Origin: Coemansia sp. RSA 922
Taxonomy: Eukaryota; Kickxellomycota; Kickxellomycetes; Kickxellales; Kickxellaceae
Direction: 5' to 3'
Length of the DNA stretch: 19,818 nucleotides
NCBI GenBank assembly: GCA_027577415.1
Contig: JANBQS010000368.1
Location: 1-19,818, forward strand
Part shown: in pieces, positions 1 through 8,633 of the stretch
How the letters are laid out: each line of letters begins with the position of its first letter
Numbering within the stretch: the first letter of the stretch is position 1
Program-made: the position numbers and the translations under genes
The notes under the pieces: generated by a model
Database searches by the model: none
The model's input: only the letters and a program-made list of their open reading frames with translations
What the model was told of the DNA's origin: nothing

Positions 1-134
1 GCCCATCCGATAGCGGCACTGACACACCCCCAATCACGCAAGGCACTCGAAGTTATGCAGCTCGTATAAACCACACCTGAGGGTCGAAAAGCCAAGCCAT
101 CCGTCTATCTATCCAACCAACCAACCAGCCGGCC

Positions 135-246
135 AGCCTCCTTGAGCGCACAGGAGCCGGTCTCTCCTTCAGCTCAAATACAGCTGATGCCACATCTAGC
201 TGCGTGCCAAGTAGGCAGTAAAAAGAAGCCGGCGCTCAAGGAGGCT
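135..246. repeat. 15-bp perfect inverted repeat, arms 82 bp apart
   Basis: The arm AGCCTCCTTGAGCGC at 135-149 is the exact reverse complement of 232-246. The spacer contains further short GC-rich complementary pieces (GCCGG near 155 and near 228). It could be a regulatory dyad or the footprint of an old insertion. No coding role is visible. Confidence 0.6.
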
Positions 247-389
247 CACTCAGCGCTCGCTAGTAAAAGCGTCACCAATAAATGGGGGGAAGTGCCTTAA
301 AAAGGCGACGGGAAGAGCAAACGCGATCATCGACGAAGTAGAGATTGTCCAGCGAGAAGGCCAGAGAGTCCTTGGAGCAGCATAAGGAT

Positions 390-575
390 GCTGGAAATGT
401 ACCTTTAAAAAAGAGAAAGAGATTGAGAAAATAAAAAGTTGTCAAATAAAGACAGATTGGCAGAGATTGGAGAGAGAAAAAATATAAAGGATACAGTAGA
501 TTGGGCAAGTGGCAGGAAAAGTAGAGAAAAATCGCTTTTTGGAAAAAAAGAGAAAGAGAAAGAGAAGAGCTGTCT
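390..575 (+). repeat. Polypurine (GA-rich) low-complexity tract
   Basis: The plus strand is almost all A and G here, with repeated AAAGAG/GAGAAA units, densest at 540-570. It lies 180-360 bp before the Yra1/ALYREF start. GA tracts of this kind are common nucleosome-depleted promoter elements in fungi, so a promoter role is an inference from position. Confidence 0.5.
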
Positions 576-635
576 CTTTCCAACACGTCCTCCATTCACA
601 ATAGCCTGGCGTAATTTTGTAATCATGTGTGGCTG

Positions 636-662
636 CCAATCTCCGCCTTGCGCGCTGATTGG
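636..662. promoter_or_regulatory. Paired CCAAT boxes in the Yra1/ALYREF promoter
   Basis: CCAAT occurs at 636-640 on the plus strand and again in inverted orientation (ATTGG) at 658-662, about 90-115 bp before the ATG at 752. The flanks make an imperfect palindrome (GCCAATC and GATTGGC). CCAAT is the binding site of the HAP/NF-Y complex in fungi. A pyrimidine-rich stretch (710-750) then runs up to the start codon, as is typical of strongly expressed fungal genes. Confidence 0.45.
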
Positions 663-751
663 CTGCATGAGGTGTCTTTGTGTGATGAGTCTTGACAGAA
701 GACAAACTTATCTTTTTCTTTTGTCAAGTTTTAATTTCCTTTTCTTTCACA

Positions 752-1708
752 ATGAGCCACGCTTTGGACCGCGCTTTGGAAGATATCATTGACGGCGCTA
801 GCAGCGACAGTGGCCGTCGCCATGCTGGCCGTCCGAAGCAGCGCACTGAGCACCGTCACAGTTCGCCATATACCCGGAATGTAACTATCACGCTAAACAA
901 GAGTCTCACCTTGGATTTTTTTTTACCTTACTGATTTTTTCTTTTCTTTTCATTGTACGCCTAGAACAATGGACACAGACAGCAACAACAACAAACCGAC
1001 GCACCAGACCGCAACCAGACCAGGAGCTATAGTAACCTGCGCGGCAAGTGGTCCCACGATTTGTATGAGCGCCCGAGCGATATCAACGAACGTCTAGGCG
1101 GCATTCCTAAGCGCACGATCTCTGGTAATGTAACCAATATCAATAGCATCAACTTGCGCGTTGGCCACGGAGACAAGACCGCATCAGACACAAAACCCGT
1201 ACGTGGTATTTCTATCGCCGGGCTTAGCCGCGATACAACGCCGTACGACGAATTCAGAGTGGTGTGGATCAGCGGTGTGCCCGTGAGTCTCACTCAGGAG
1301 AGGATTGAGGCCATATTTGGCGATGTCGGGCGTATTGACGCCGTTCGTATGGCTGTTGACGGCACTGGCCGCTTTATCGGTAAGCTGGAGATCGTCTATC
1401 GTCTTGCTGAAGACGCGCGCAGTGCCATTCAGGTGTTTGACGGAGAGCAGCTCTATGGAACTGACCCGAATGTTCGTGTCGAGAAAATGAGTATTACTTA
1501 CTCGAGCGTTGCCAATGCCGATTTTATCGACGCTCTCAAGTACGAGCGACCAAGGGGCGAGTATCGCCGTCATGGTCAGGCTTCCTTTAGTGGAAACGAC
1601 AGGAACCAGCGTAATGGTCGCCGCCGCCAAGGAAACGATGATAGCAGGCCAGCGCCGACTACGGACCAGCTTGATGCTGATTTGGATGCCTATATGGGTG
1701 GTAACTAG
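752..1708 (+). CDS. YRA1: mRNA export adaptor, ALYREF/Yra1 (REF) family, two exons
   Basis: This is a nuclear RNA-binding adaptor of the TREX complex that links the DEAD-box helicase UAP56/Sub2 and the export receptor to mRNA. Exon 1 is 752-880 and exon 2 is 965-1708, joined in frame to give 290 residues. The N-terminus (residues 3-14, ALDRALEDIID) matches the family's N-terminal UAP56-binding box. A Gln/Arg-rich linker follows, then an RRM at about 140-219 with an RNP2-like strand VVWISGVP (142-149) and a diverged RNP1 strand (about 179-188, lacking the usual aromatics, as is typical of REF proteins). An Arg/Asn-rich segment lies at 239-265, and the C-terminal box LDADLDAYMGGN (279-290) is the second UAP56-binding motif. 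The ATG at 752 is chosen because the N-box starts right there. Having both boxes around one RRM makes the call strong. Confidence 0.93.
881..964 (+). other. Spliceosomal intron of the Yra1/ALYREF gene (84 nt)
   Basis: The donor is GTAACT at 881, the acceptor is CCTAG ending at 964, and a branch-point-like TTACTGAT lies about 30 nt before the acceptor, followed by a T-rich tract. Removing it keeps phase 0 and joins the N-box exon to a frame that is open from 965 to the stop. Without splicing the exon 1 frame stops at about 932-934. It falls directly after the N-terminal box, and it is the only intron I can support in the window. Confidence 0.85.
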
Positions 1709-2046
1709 GACCCGATTCGCCTAGCACAGGCGCACCACGTACTGGCGCTTAGTTTTTGAGCAAGCAGTCTTCATATATATCTCTCTATTTTTTTCTAAAG
1801 CACTCAATTTGCGTTGTATATGGTGATAACAAAGTTGTTGTATTGACTCTGAGACCAGCTCTGGTGCCTACACTACTAGTACAGAATAAAGTTGATGACG
1901 ATCACATCTATCCCCTACTTTTAATGGTTCAGAAGAAGGCTACTAGCAGATATTTACTGTCATTCGCGATTCCCGAGCTTGTTTTTACACATATCGTCTT
2001 ATTACTATTTTCCAATTTGTCCTTTTTTTCTTACCACTAAATCATA
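1709..2046. other. Intergenic region between the Yra1 and WDR24 genes
   Basis: This 338-bp spacer must hold the 3' end of the Yra1/ALYREF transcript and the promoter of the WDR24 gene. It is AT-rich, with TATATAT near 1774-1781 and a pyrimidine-rich run (about 1995-2037) just before the ATG at 2047. The open frame within it (1756-2040) has no recognisable composition or family signal and is left out. Confidence 0.6.
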
Positions 2047-5000
2047 ATGCCTAATCAAAAGGACAAATCGTCAGCTGCCCGGCGAAACGCAGCTACAGCA
2101 GCATCAAAGTCCCGGCCGAAGCTCGAGCCACTACCAGAGATTTCAGACACTTATAATTCCAACGCAGCAACGCCGACCACACCCTCGCCAGCAGCTTTAC
2201 CTTCGAATAGTCGCGGAACACAAAAGCTGGAAGTGGATACCAGCTACCCTGGAAACAGCTCGCCATCCATGCACCACGGGGACGGCGGGGCTATGCAGGT
2301 GGACGTTTCACTCGCCGATGCGTCTAATCGGACACCCACTGCATCGTCTGACCGCTACCCATCGCCAGCGGCAGAGGCAGACAGCGTTGGCAGTACATCT
2401 CCGCTGAATCAGGCTCAGCGCCCCCGTAGTCGCACTGCATCGCCATGGCGAGGGAAGTCTCGCCCACCGGGCAACATTTTCTCTCGCCCAAAGGCCAATG
2501 CCAACCGCCAGAGCGCCACAGGTACTCAGCTGGTCTTGCAGCATGATGCTAGCCCCCATGACCCCAATTCAGCGTCGGTAATGGGTGGAAGCGATGCCTC
2601 TATGGCTAGCAGCGGTATTAGCTCGGCTGGGTTGGTCCTCGAGCGCTCTAGCACCATTGCTGGCGATAGGCCAGATCAGTACTCTGCGCATCGCCGTCGT
2701 GGACTTACTTTGGATCCAGATCACTACGGTGCTCGGCAGATAAGCACCAGTGCTGGCACAGAATCTAGCGAATTGCTGGAAGGCTCTTCTGCGCAGAGGC
2801 CGACGACTGCCTCACACTTTCACATATCTCGTAATAACACAGCGCTTGCCGTCCGCACTGACAGACGAATGTTGCAGTCGGGACATCCAGCTAGAATTTC
2901 GAAAAACGACAGCGGATCATCCAACACCACTGTGACTACAGTCGAAGTGGACGCCAGTGCATCTTCTACTCACTCCAATGAGCTATCCGACGCCGCGCCC
3001 CGGGGCCAACTGACAAAGATGCTCTACAACAACGACCCACGTGAGCCTGGAGTTGGCGCTGCAGATCTGCTGCCTTTGGACACGCCGGCGCTTAATGCAT
3101 TTGCGAGAGTCAGTGCTGGTGTGTCGGGCCTGTCTTCGTCCGGAATCCTGGGGCGCACTAAGCGCGGTGGTAGCGGTGGCGACTCACGGCTAGGAGACTA
3201 CAAGGGAGCCCTGATGCGGCCGCCGACCATGGACATATTTGGCACCCGCTCACGCAACACCACTGCCGATCAACAAGCTTCTGGTGGCGGGGCTTATGAC
3301 GACCAGGACTTGCGCAGTGGCGTGGCTCACAGTGGACCCGTTGAGGCCTCTGTGCATATGTCGTCTAGCGCAGAGCAGATCATGTTGCATGCGCGCCACG
3401 CCCAACCCATGCGGGCTGGTCTCAGCTCAGGAGACGATGTTAGCGAGGACACGCGCAGCGCAGTCACCTTTAGCCACGCGTCGTCTAGCAGGGATACGAT
3501 TGCCGGTGGCAGCCAGCAGCCTAGAGCCGTTCCTTCGCAGGGCTTGGCCTCAAAGGGCGATTGGATGTACACTTCTCCTGGCGAGCGCACAAGTACAAGT
3601 GGCACGGCAGATGATCTGGGCCACCGAGCACCTCAGCATCCCACGGTTTCACGGGTTGGAAGAGGGTCTGCTGTCTCGCCACAGTACGATTACTCTGATG
3701 TTAGGGATACGCCAATGGCCAAATCGTCGGACTCTATTGTCAGCACAGCGATGCACCAGCGTCGCGAAAGTGGACAGGTTGGGCGTATGCAGACTGGCAT
3801 TTTGCAACATGGTCGATATGACGGAATTCCTAGAGTATCAAGCGACACATCTACTCATCTACCACTCGCCCAGGGCTCCGACGCATTTGGCAGCAGCGGC
3901 AGCGGCACTCGACTGCCATCTGGGGCTGATCCGGCGATGTTTGACAGTGAGTATAGTGAGTCCTGGCAATATAACCAGGCTGTCAATGGATCCTATGTCG
4001 GCAGTAGCGATAGAGGCGACTGTGCTGCACCTCGTCGGTCTCGTAACCCGTGGTCTTTGGCGCCATCGCGCAGTCACAAAAAGATGCTAAGGTATGAATA
4101 CCCGGAGGCATGGACCTCCTTGGCTGTGGCGCCGTATAACGATCCGACCTGTGTGGTAGCAGGGATGGATGGGCTGTTTCTGTTATCCATGGGCCCAGAC
4201 AAGATTGTACAGCGGAGTACCATCTCTAATGGTCGCCGTCGCTCGACAGCCCCCCACTTTAACGATGTCGTCTGGCGTCCCTTGGACTACATCGTCACTG
4301 GGTCGAACTTTGGCAAGGTCATAGTGTGGGACCCCACTCGCCGCAGCGACCAAACAGTGAGCTCTTACGGCAGTGATATTGGGCGCACAGTCCACCGCCT
4401 GGCAGTCAAGCCGAACGATTCCCGTTTCGTCTACGCGGCGTATAGCGAGGGGCAAATTTGTGGATGGGACTTTAGAGTCGATGGCAACTCGCCTGCTCTG
4501 CGCATCAATTCGTCCATGTCGCCGCATGATATTGATTGCAACCCGATGGATGCCAATATGATAGCCGCCGTCACTCAGGAGGGCCGCTTGAGCGTGTGGG
4601 ACGTGCGCAAGCCGATTCACCCACTGATTTCACTTCCCGCCCATGGCGCAAACCCAGCCGTATGTGTTTCTTGGCATCCCTCCGGCCGCTTCATTGGTAC
4701 TGGTGGCAATGACCTGAATATCAAGATCTGGGATTTCAAGGTAGCTTCTTACAAGAAGAATACGGCACAGTCGTTTTGCACCATCAAGACGATCTCTACT
4801 CCTCGTCGACTGAAGTGGCGTCCTGGCCATGAGACACAGATCGGCTCAAGCGCGAGTGGTACCGATCCGCGCTTCCAGGTCTGGGATATGCGCAATCCTA
4901 ACCACGCCATGTGCACCCACCAAAGGCACAGCGATAGGATCATGGGGTTCGCGTGGTACGACGAGAACTTGGTGTGGAGTGCTGGGCGTGAGAAGGTCGT

Positions 5001-7017
5001 GCTTCAATGTGACATACGGAGCGAGGCAATGTATACTGCGGGCTTGTTGGGCTACTCTGCAGTCGACTTCAGTCCGTCCACCCATCTGACTGTGGCGAGT
5101 GGGCTGCATAAACTGGAGACCGCAGTCCACGATACGCCGGCGATACCTCGACCTATTGCTATTCCCGCTGCTACGCAGCCAGCGAAAAAGCCCCCAACGA
5201 GTAGCGGCAGCAGTCGGAGCAAGGCTAAGCGCAATGTTAGCGCAGGTAGCCACGACGACGTCGATGGCAGCGTGGTGGGACCTACCAGTATTGATGACGA
5301 TGAATACCAAGATCTCGCCTACATATCGCGATTCCAGCCCAATTTTCCTGTGCCATATACCGACGAGCATCCGCTCGGCCCTGAGCTTGCAGTGAACTCT
5401 AACGCCATATGTAACCTAGCCAGGAGTTACCGATACGACCCCAATTCGTTCAAGGAGTGCTGCGAGCATAACTCGAAGGAGGCGAGGGCGATGGGCTTGG
5501 CGGAGATTTCAAAGTTTTGGCAGTTTTTATCGGCTGTCTTTGGCGATGCCTTGCCGCTGAAATCAAAGCGCAAGCCGGCTAAAGGCGTGGCAGGTGCGGC
5601 CGCAGATTCTAGTGTCGGCCCCGGTTTGGTAAACGAGAATCGACCTGTGGAATCGGCAGTCAGCGGTGCTCAGAGACCTTATTCCGTGGCGACTAGTAGG
5701 TCCAGCTCTGGCATGTTTGCCAGCAGATCGGTGTCCGCTACCTATCATATGGACGGTGCCAGCAACGATATGGAGGCATTAATAAGGTATCCAGATCCGA
5801 ACATGCTCTCTATGACCGCGCAGCACACGCCCAACGGCTCAATGTCTCTACATACTCCCACCGGCTCACTGGCGCAGCTACAGATAACGCCGTTGCTGGC
5901 CAGCGCCAAGAGTGCTGGAGAGGAGGCAGTCGACGCTCAATTCCCGCCGCGCCCAGTTGGCAACAGTGACTCCAGGCAGCTTCAGAAAAGCCACTTGTCG
6001 CAGTCACACTCCAATTTGCAGCACGCAGCGGTGCCTTCCAAGTTCAGCACGGTGTCGTCTCCAATGTCGCGCTCCGCTGCTCACTCGATGTCTAGCCCGC
6101 CCAGCAACTACGTCTCGGAGCCCACTACGCCTGCGTACCGAGCAGGTAGCGCACGCTTGCCTCGCAACTACACGACTGGAACTAACCTCTCCTTGGCAGG
6201 TCACCAGCGAGTAGCCGACGTGGAGAAAACGCCGGATTCGAGCGATATTGTCGAGGGTGGGGGCCAGGAAGCTCTGCTTTCGGAGCTCTCAAAGCGATTC
6301 TTTTTGCAAAACAGCGTAACGCCATCTACGGACCAGCAGGCTTCTGTCGTCTCGTTTTCTACTCACTCTACGCCGCTCGCTCCACAGCAAACTATATTGT
6401 CTGTCTTGACAAGTACCAGTCTCGCTGGCGATTCACAAGCAGTCAACAGGAGTCCACTTCGGCTGCAGGTTTCGCCACCACGGCGCATTACAAAGGCTGA
6501 GCTGCGGATGGCAATCAGCTCGTGCGAGTATTACGTCGACCAGGGCGACGTGCAGACGGCAGTGACGGCGGCACTTCTGCTGCGGAATTTCATACGCCTG
6601 GCTAACTGGCAGGACGCCGAGGAATGGTTCCACGCGTATGTTATGCAGCTTGACTTGTACAAGGAGTACACGGCAGCGACGGAAATTCTTTTGGCGTCCC
6701 CGTTTGCCAGCGTTAATGATCTTATTTCAGTGCGCAACACGATGTGTGTGACCTGCGGCACCTGTGGTAGTCAGCTCTCTACGTTGCCGAACTCTGGCAT
6801 CTCCTGGTGCGCGGCTTGTCGAAACATGGCCAACTCGTGTGTGATTTGTGAGCTGCCCGTCCGTACCGAGTTTATATGGTGCCATGTGTGTGGCCATGGC
6901 GGCCATTCGGGGCACATGCGTGAGTGGTTTGAAAAGGAAAAGCAAAGCGTCTGTCCGTCGGGCTGTGGCCATATCTGCCAGCCCTTGTTAGTGAGCTACG
7001 CGCCAAGGGTAGAATAA
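2047..7017 (+). CDS. RTC1: WDR24/Sea2/Rtc1 subunit of the SEACAT (GATOR2) complex
   Basis: A vacuole/lysosome-associated WD40-RING scaffold that relays amino-acid sufficiency to TORC1. It has 1656 residues in a single exon. Residues 1 to about 675 are Ser/Thr/Gly/Ala-rich and disordered. A beta-propeller lies at about 685-1030, with WD-type repeat ends WDPTRR, WDFRVD, WDVRKP, WDFKVA and WDMRNP. A helical segment at 1115-1155 matches the WDR24 mid-region, and an alpha-solenoid at 1481-1560 carries the family phrase YYVDQGDVQTAV. The C-terminal zinc-binding RING region at 1567-1644 has CxxCxxC, CxxC, CxxC, CxxCGHGGHxxH and CPSGCGHxC clusters, all complete. Yeast Sea2 is about 1340 residues and human WDR24 about 790, so the long N-terminal extension is notable. 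WDR59/Sea3 shares the RING end, but the propeller sequence fits WDR24 better. Two tandem stops (TAA at 7015, TAG at 7018) close it. Confidence 0.92.
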   Translation: MPNQKDKSSAARRNAATAASKSRPKLEPLPEISDTYNSNAATPTTPSPAALPSNSRGTQKLEVDTSYPGNSSPSMHHGDGGAMQVDVSLADASNRTPTASSDRYPSPAAEADSVGSTSPLNQAQRPRSRTASPWRGKSRPPGNIFSRPKANANRQSATGTQLVLQHDASPHDPNSASVMGGSDASMASSGISSAGLVLERSSTIAGDRPDQYSAHRRRGLTLDPDHYGARQISTSAGTESSELLEGSSAQRPTTASHFHISRNNTALAVRTDRRMLQSGHPARISKNDSGSSNTTVTTVEVDASASSTHSNELSDAAPRGQLTKMLYNNDPREPGVGAADLLPLDTPALNAFARVSAGVSGLSSSGILGRTKRGGSGGDSRLGDYKGALMRPPTMDIFGTRSRNTTADQQASGGGAYDDQDLRSGVAHSGPVEASVHMSSSAEQIMLHARHAQPMRAGLSSGDDVSEDTRSAVTFSHASSSRDTIAGGSQQPRAVPSQGLASKGDWMYTSPGERTSTSGTADDLGHRAPQHPTVSRVGRGSAVSPQYDYSDVRDTPMAKSSDSIVSTAMHQRRESGQVGRMQTGILQHGRYDGIPRVSSDTSTHLPLAQGSDAFGSSGSGTRLPSGADPAMFDSEYSESWQYNQAVNGSYVGSSDRGDCAAPRRSRNPWSLAPSRSHKKMLRYEYPEAWTSLAVAPYNDPTCVVAGMDGLFLLSMGPDKIVQRSTISNGRRRSTAPHFNDVVWRPLDYIVTGSNFGKVIVWDPTRRSDQTVSSYGSDIGRTVHRLAVKPNDSRFVYAAYSEGQICGWDFRVDGNSPALRINSSMSPHDIDCNPMDANMIAAVTQEGRLSVWDVRKPIHPLISLPAHGANPAVCVSWHPSGRFIGTGGNDLNIKIWDFKVASYKKNTAQSFCTIKTISTPRRLKWRPGHETQIGSSASGTDPRFQVWDMRNPNHAMCTHQRHSDRIMGFAWYDENLVWSAGREKVVLQCDIRSEAMYTAGLLGYSAVDFSPSTHLTVASGLHKLETAVHDTPAIPRPIAIPAATQPAKKPPTSSGSSRSKAKRNVSAGSHDDVDGSVVGPTSIDDDEYQDLAYISRFQPNFPVPYTDEHPLGPELAVNSNAICNLARSYRYDPNSFKECCEHNSKEARAMGLAEISKFWQFLSAVFGDALPLKSKRKPAKGVAGAAADSSVGPGLVNENRPVESAVSGAQRPYSVATSRSSSGMFASRSVSATYHMDGASNDMEALIRYPDPNMLSMTAQHTPNGSMSLHTPTGSLAQLQITPLLASAKSAGEEAVDAQFPPRPVGNSDSRQLQKSHLSQSHSNLQHAAVPSKFSTVSSPMSRSAAHSMSSPPSNYVSEPTTPAYRAGSARLPRNYTTGTNLSLAGHQRVADVEKTPDSSDIVEGGGQEALLSELSKRFFLQNSVTPSTDQQASVVSFSTHSTPLAPQQTILSVLTSTSLAGDSQAVNRSPLRLQVSPPRRITKAELRMAISSCEYYVDQGDVQTAVTAALLLRNFIRLANWQDAEEWFHAYVMQLDLYKEYTAATEILLASPFASVNDLISVRNTMCVTCGTCGSQLSTLPNSGISWCAACRNMANSCVICELPVRTEFIWCHVCGHGGHSGHMREWFEKEKQSVCPSGCGHICQPLLVSYAPRVE

Positions 7018-7046
7018 TAGGCTAATGACTATTGACAATACTTTTT

Positions 7047-7057
7047 TTTATTTTATT
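7047..7057 (-). terminator. Poly(A) signals for the SSXT-like gene
   Basis: Two overlapping AATAAA hexamers on the minus strand (7047-7052 and 7052-7057) lie 14-24 nt beyond the SSXT-like stop codon at 7071. They fall in the 53-bp gap between the convergent WDR24 and SSXT-like stops, so the two transcripts must overlap or end inside this gap. Confidence 0.5.
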
Positions 7058-7070
7058 GAAGCAAGCAAAA

Positions 7071-7868
7071 TTACCTTCTGTTGTGTGGAGTGGCTGTGTT
7101 GTTTTCAAACGACCATTTTTGCAATCCAGGCGGCAAAGGTGTGTCCTCGGGTACCCTGAACGGCGGGAATGGCTTGAATGATTCGAGGCTGACTGGTTCA
7201 TCTCCAGACTTTTCGTAAGTGACACGGTCGTTTTTCAGCAGTTCCTCTACACGAGTATGCAAGCTTTCTCCGTCGACATTAGCGTACTGCGACTTTTCCT
7301 CGCTATGCAGCTTTAGCTTTGCGCGCCTTGACAGCTCCATCTGTTGTTCCGACCAGGCGCTTACATAGGCCGCATAGACTTCGCGCGCATGAGCCAACTT
7401 GGCAACGATGCTCGTTCCCTGGCGCTCAGGAATCTTTGGCTTTGGAAGAGGCGATAGATCGGGCATTGACCGAGTCGGGTCGAGAAAGTTATCAGCAACG
7501 CTGGCCAGGTAGGCGAGATTTGACTGTAGGCGCATCTGATACATGATTAGGTGAGGGTCGTCCATGAGACTTTTGTTTTGGTACTCTTGACAGAGTCTGA
7601 TCAGCTCCGAGTTTATGCTCAGTACCATTTGGATTATGCTTGTCTTTAGTCGTGGCAGATACGGGTGGCCTGGCTCGTCGTCTGCCTGGTTGGCTCGTTT
7701 TTCTCGGTCACTACGTTTATTGCTAGGCCCGCCGCCGCCACTTTCTTCGCTGCCCCGTCTGTTGTGGCCAGTGTGGTCACCGTTGTCGCCGCTTTCAGAC
7801 TGGTCATCGTCAAGGATTATGTCAATGTCGCTATCCCTAGCCGCGTCACTGTTGTTGCTGTCATCCAT
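7071..7868 (-). CDS. SSXT/SS18-domain protein, putative SWI/SNF-associated subunit
   Basis: 265 residues in a single exon. The N-terminus (1-67) is acidic, then Gly/Arg/Lys-rich, and looks disordered. Residues about 75-127 match the SSXT (SNH) domain of SS18/GIF proteins: a helix with INSELIRLCQEYQNK followed by YQMRLQSNLAYLASVAD, the diagnostic YQxxLxxNLxYLAxxAD pattern. A helical, charged C-terminal half (150-225) and a Pro/Phe-rich tail (230-255) follow. In animals SS18 is an accessory subunit of BAF chromatin remodellers that contacts the ATPase module and nucleosomes. A nuclear role in SWI/SNF here is inferred from the domain. The first ATG after the in-frame upstream low-complexity stretch is at 7868. 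The longer frame back to 8216 crosses into the PPIH gene and is not used. It is divergent from PPIH. Confidence 0.8.
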   Translation of the reverse strand: MDDSNNSDAARDSDIDIILDDDQSESGDNGDHTGHNRRGSEESGGGGPSNKRSDREKRANQADDEPGHPYLPRLKTSIIQMVLSINSELIRLCQEYQNKSLMDDPHLIMYQMRLQSNLAYLASVADNFLDPTRSMPDLSPLPKPKIPERQGTSIVAKLAHAREVYAAYVSAWSEQQMELSRRAKLKLHSEEKSQYANVDGESLHTRVEELLKNDRVTYEKSGDEPVSLESFKPFPPFRVPEDTPLPPGLQKWSFENNTATPHNRR

Positions 7869-8076
7869 TTGAATTATTGCAGAAATCGAGAGTAGTACTA
7901 GTACAAAAAAATAAATTAATAAAATAAAATGCAAAAGTGGAAAAAGAAAGCCAAAACGCGATCCCATTAAAGAAGAGGTCAAGCAACCCAAGAAATTGGG
8001 ATCGCGAAAGAGAGATTTTTTTTTTTGCTTTCCCTTCGTTTTTGGTCTTGTGTAAATTTGTATACTATTTGAAGAA
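7869..8076. promoter_or_regulatory. Shared 208-bp bidirectional promoter (SSXT-like gene / PPIH)
   Basis: The two start codons face away from each other across 208 bp. The spacer holds a perfect 10-bp inverted repeat, CGCGATCCCA at 7957-7966 and its reverse complement at 7997-8006, placed roughly between the genes, and a long T run (8018-8028) before PPIH. A dyad in the middle of a divergent promoter is a good candidate for a shared transcription-factor site. That role is inference. Confidence 0.55.
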
Positions 8077-8589
8077 ATGACGAACCCAATCGTGTTTTTC
8101 GATATTAAAATCGGTGGCAAGGACGCTGGACGGATCAAAATGGAGCTATACGCCAACAAAGTACCCAAGACAGCCGAGAACTTTCGACAGTTATGCACTG
8201 GCGAGTTCAAAGTCAACGGTGTGCCACAAGGCTATAAGAACTGTCCGTTCCACCGCATAATCCCAGGGTTTATGGCGCAAGGCGGCGACTTTGTCAAGGG
8301 CAATGGAACTGGCCGGCTTTCTATATATGGTGACAAATTTGATGACGAGAGCTTTGAGGAAAAGCACACTTGCCCTGGACTACTTTCAATGGCTAATAGC
8401 GGGGCAAACTCCAACGGTTGCCAATTCTTCCTGACGTTAGTAGCGGCGCCATGGCTGGATGATAAGCATGTCGTGTTTGGAAAGCTTATCGACGGGTTGT
8501 TGACGCTGCGCAAAATAGAAAGCGTCCCAACAGGACCAGAAAATAAACCAACACTGCCCGTGATCATCTCGGAGTGTGGCGAGATGTAA
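8077..8589 (+). CDS. PPIH: Peptidyl-prolyl cis-trans isomerase H (U4/U6.U5 snRNP cyclophilin)
   Basis: A 170-residue, single-domain cyclophilin that isomerises Xaa-Pro bonds and in the PPIH clade binds PRPF4/Prp4 in the tri-snRNP of the spliceosome. The fold is complete: [14 protein letters not shown] (29-42), [15 protein letters not shown] (58-72) with catalytic Arg60, Phe65 and Gln68, [15 protein letters not shown] (104-118), and [10 protein letters not shown] (126-135) with the cyclosporin-site Trp126 and His131. PPIH-specific signs are the extended loop [13 protein letters not shown] in place of the shorter loop of CypA-type proteins, and the tail [21 protein letters not shown], which closely follows the metazoan PPIH C-terminus. 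No signal peptide is present, so it is nuclear or cytosolic. The ATG at 8077 gives the canonical N-terminus. Its stop lies 44 bp from the convergent AAA gene. Confidence 0.95.
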   Translation: MTNPIVFFDIKIGGKDAGRIKMELYANKVPKTAENFRQLCTGEFKVNGVPQGYKNCPFHRIIPGFMAQGGDFVKGNGTGRLSIYGDKFDDESFEEKHTCPGLLSMANSGANSNGCQFFLTLVAAPWLDDKHVVFGKLIDGLLTLRKIESVPTGPENKPTLPVIISECGEM

Positions 8590-8614
8590 GAATTGTCGTA
8601 CAAATATATGCTAT

Positions 8615-8620
8615 TTTATT
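8615..8620 (-). terminator. Poly(A) signal for the AAA ATPase gene
   Basis: AATAAA on the minus strand lies 13 nt beyond the AAA stop codon, inside the 44-bp gap before the PPIH stop. The 3' ends of these convergent transcripts therefore probably overlap. Confidence 0.45.
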
Positions 8621-8633
8621 ACTCGAAAAAGTT

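Larger units (their letters stand above)
1..751. other. Intergenic region upstream of the Yra1/ALYREF gene
   Basis: No convincing gene is seen in this stretch. The open frames on both strands here are low complexity (Ser/Leu/Phe runs on the minus strand opposite Lys/Glu runs on the plus strand), which is what a polypurine tract produces. Two short plus-strand frames enter from the left edge and stop at 67-69 and 76-78. Either could be the tail of an upstream gene, but there is too little to decide. The stretch holds a 15-bp inverted repeat, CCAAC/TCTA microrepeats near 105-130, a polypurine tract and CCAAT boxes, which are listed separately. Confidence 0.6.

Noticed and set aside
1..78. Possible tail of an upstream plus-strand gene
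   Set aside because: Two frames are open for only 22-25 codons before stops and neither has recognisable sequence. The evidence is too thin to annotate.
272..595. Minus-strand frame of 107 codons near the left edge
   Set aside because: It is the complement of the polypurine tract and translates to Ser/Leu/Phe runs.
3239..4090. 283-codon plus-strand frame inside the WDR24 gene
   Set aside because: It lies in another frame of a Ser-rich, low-complexity coding region, begins at TTG rather than ATG, and has no family features. It is an overlap shadow.
7869..8216. N-terminal extension of the SSXT-like protein by 116 codons
   Set aside because: It would overlap the PPIH coding region and the bidirectional promoter, and its translation is hydrophobic low complexity with no conserved part.
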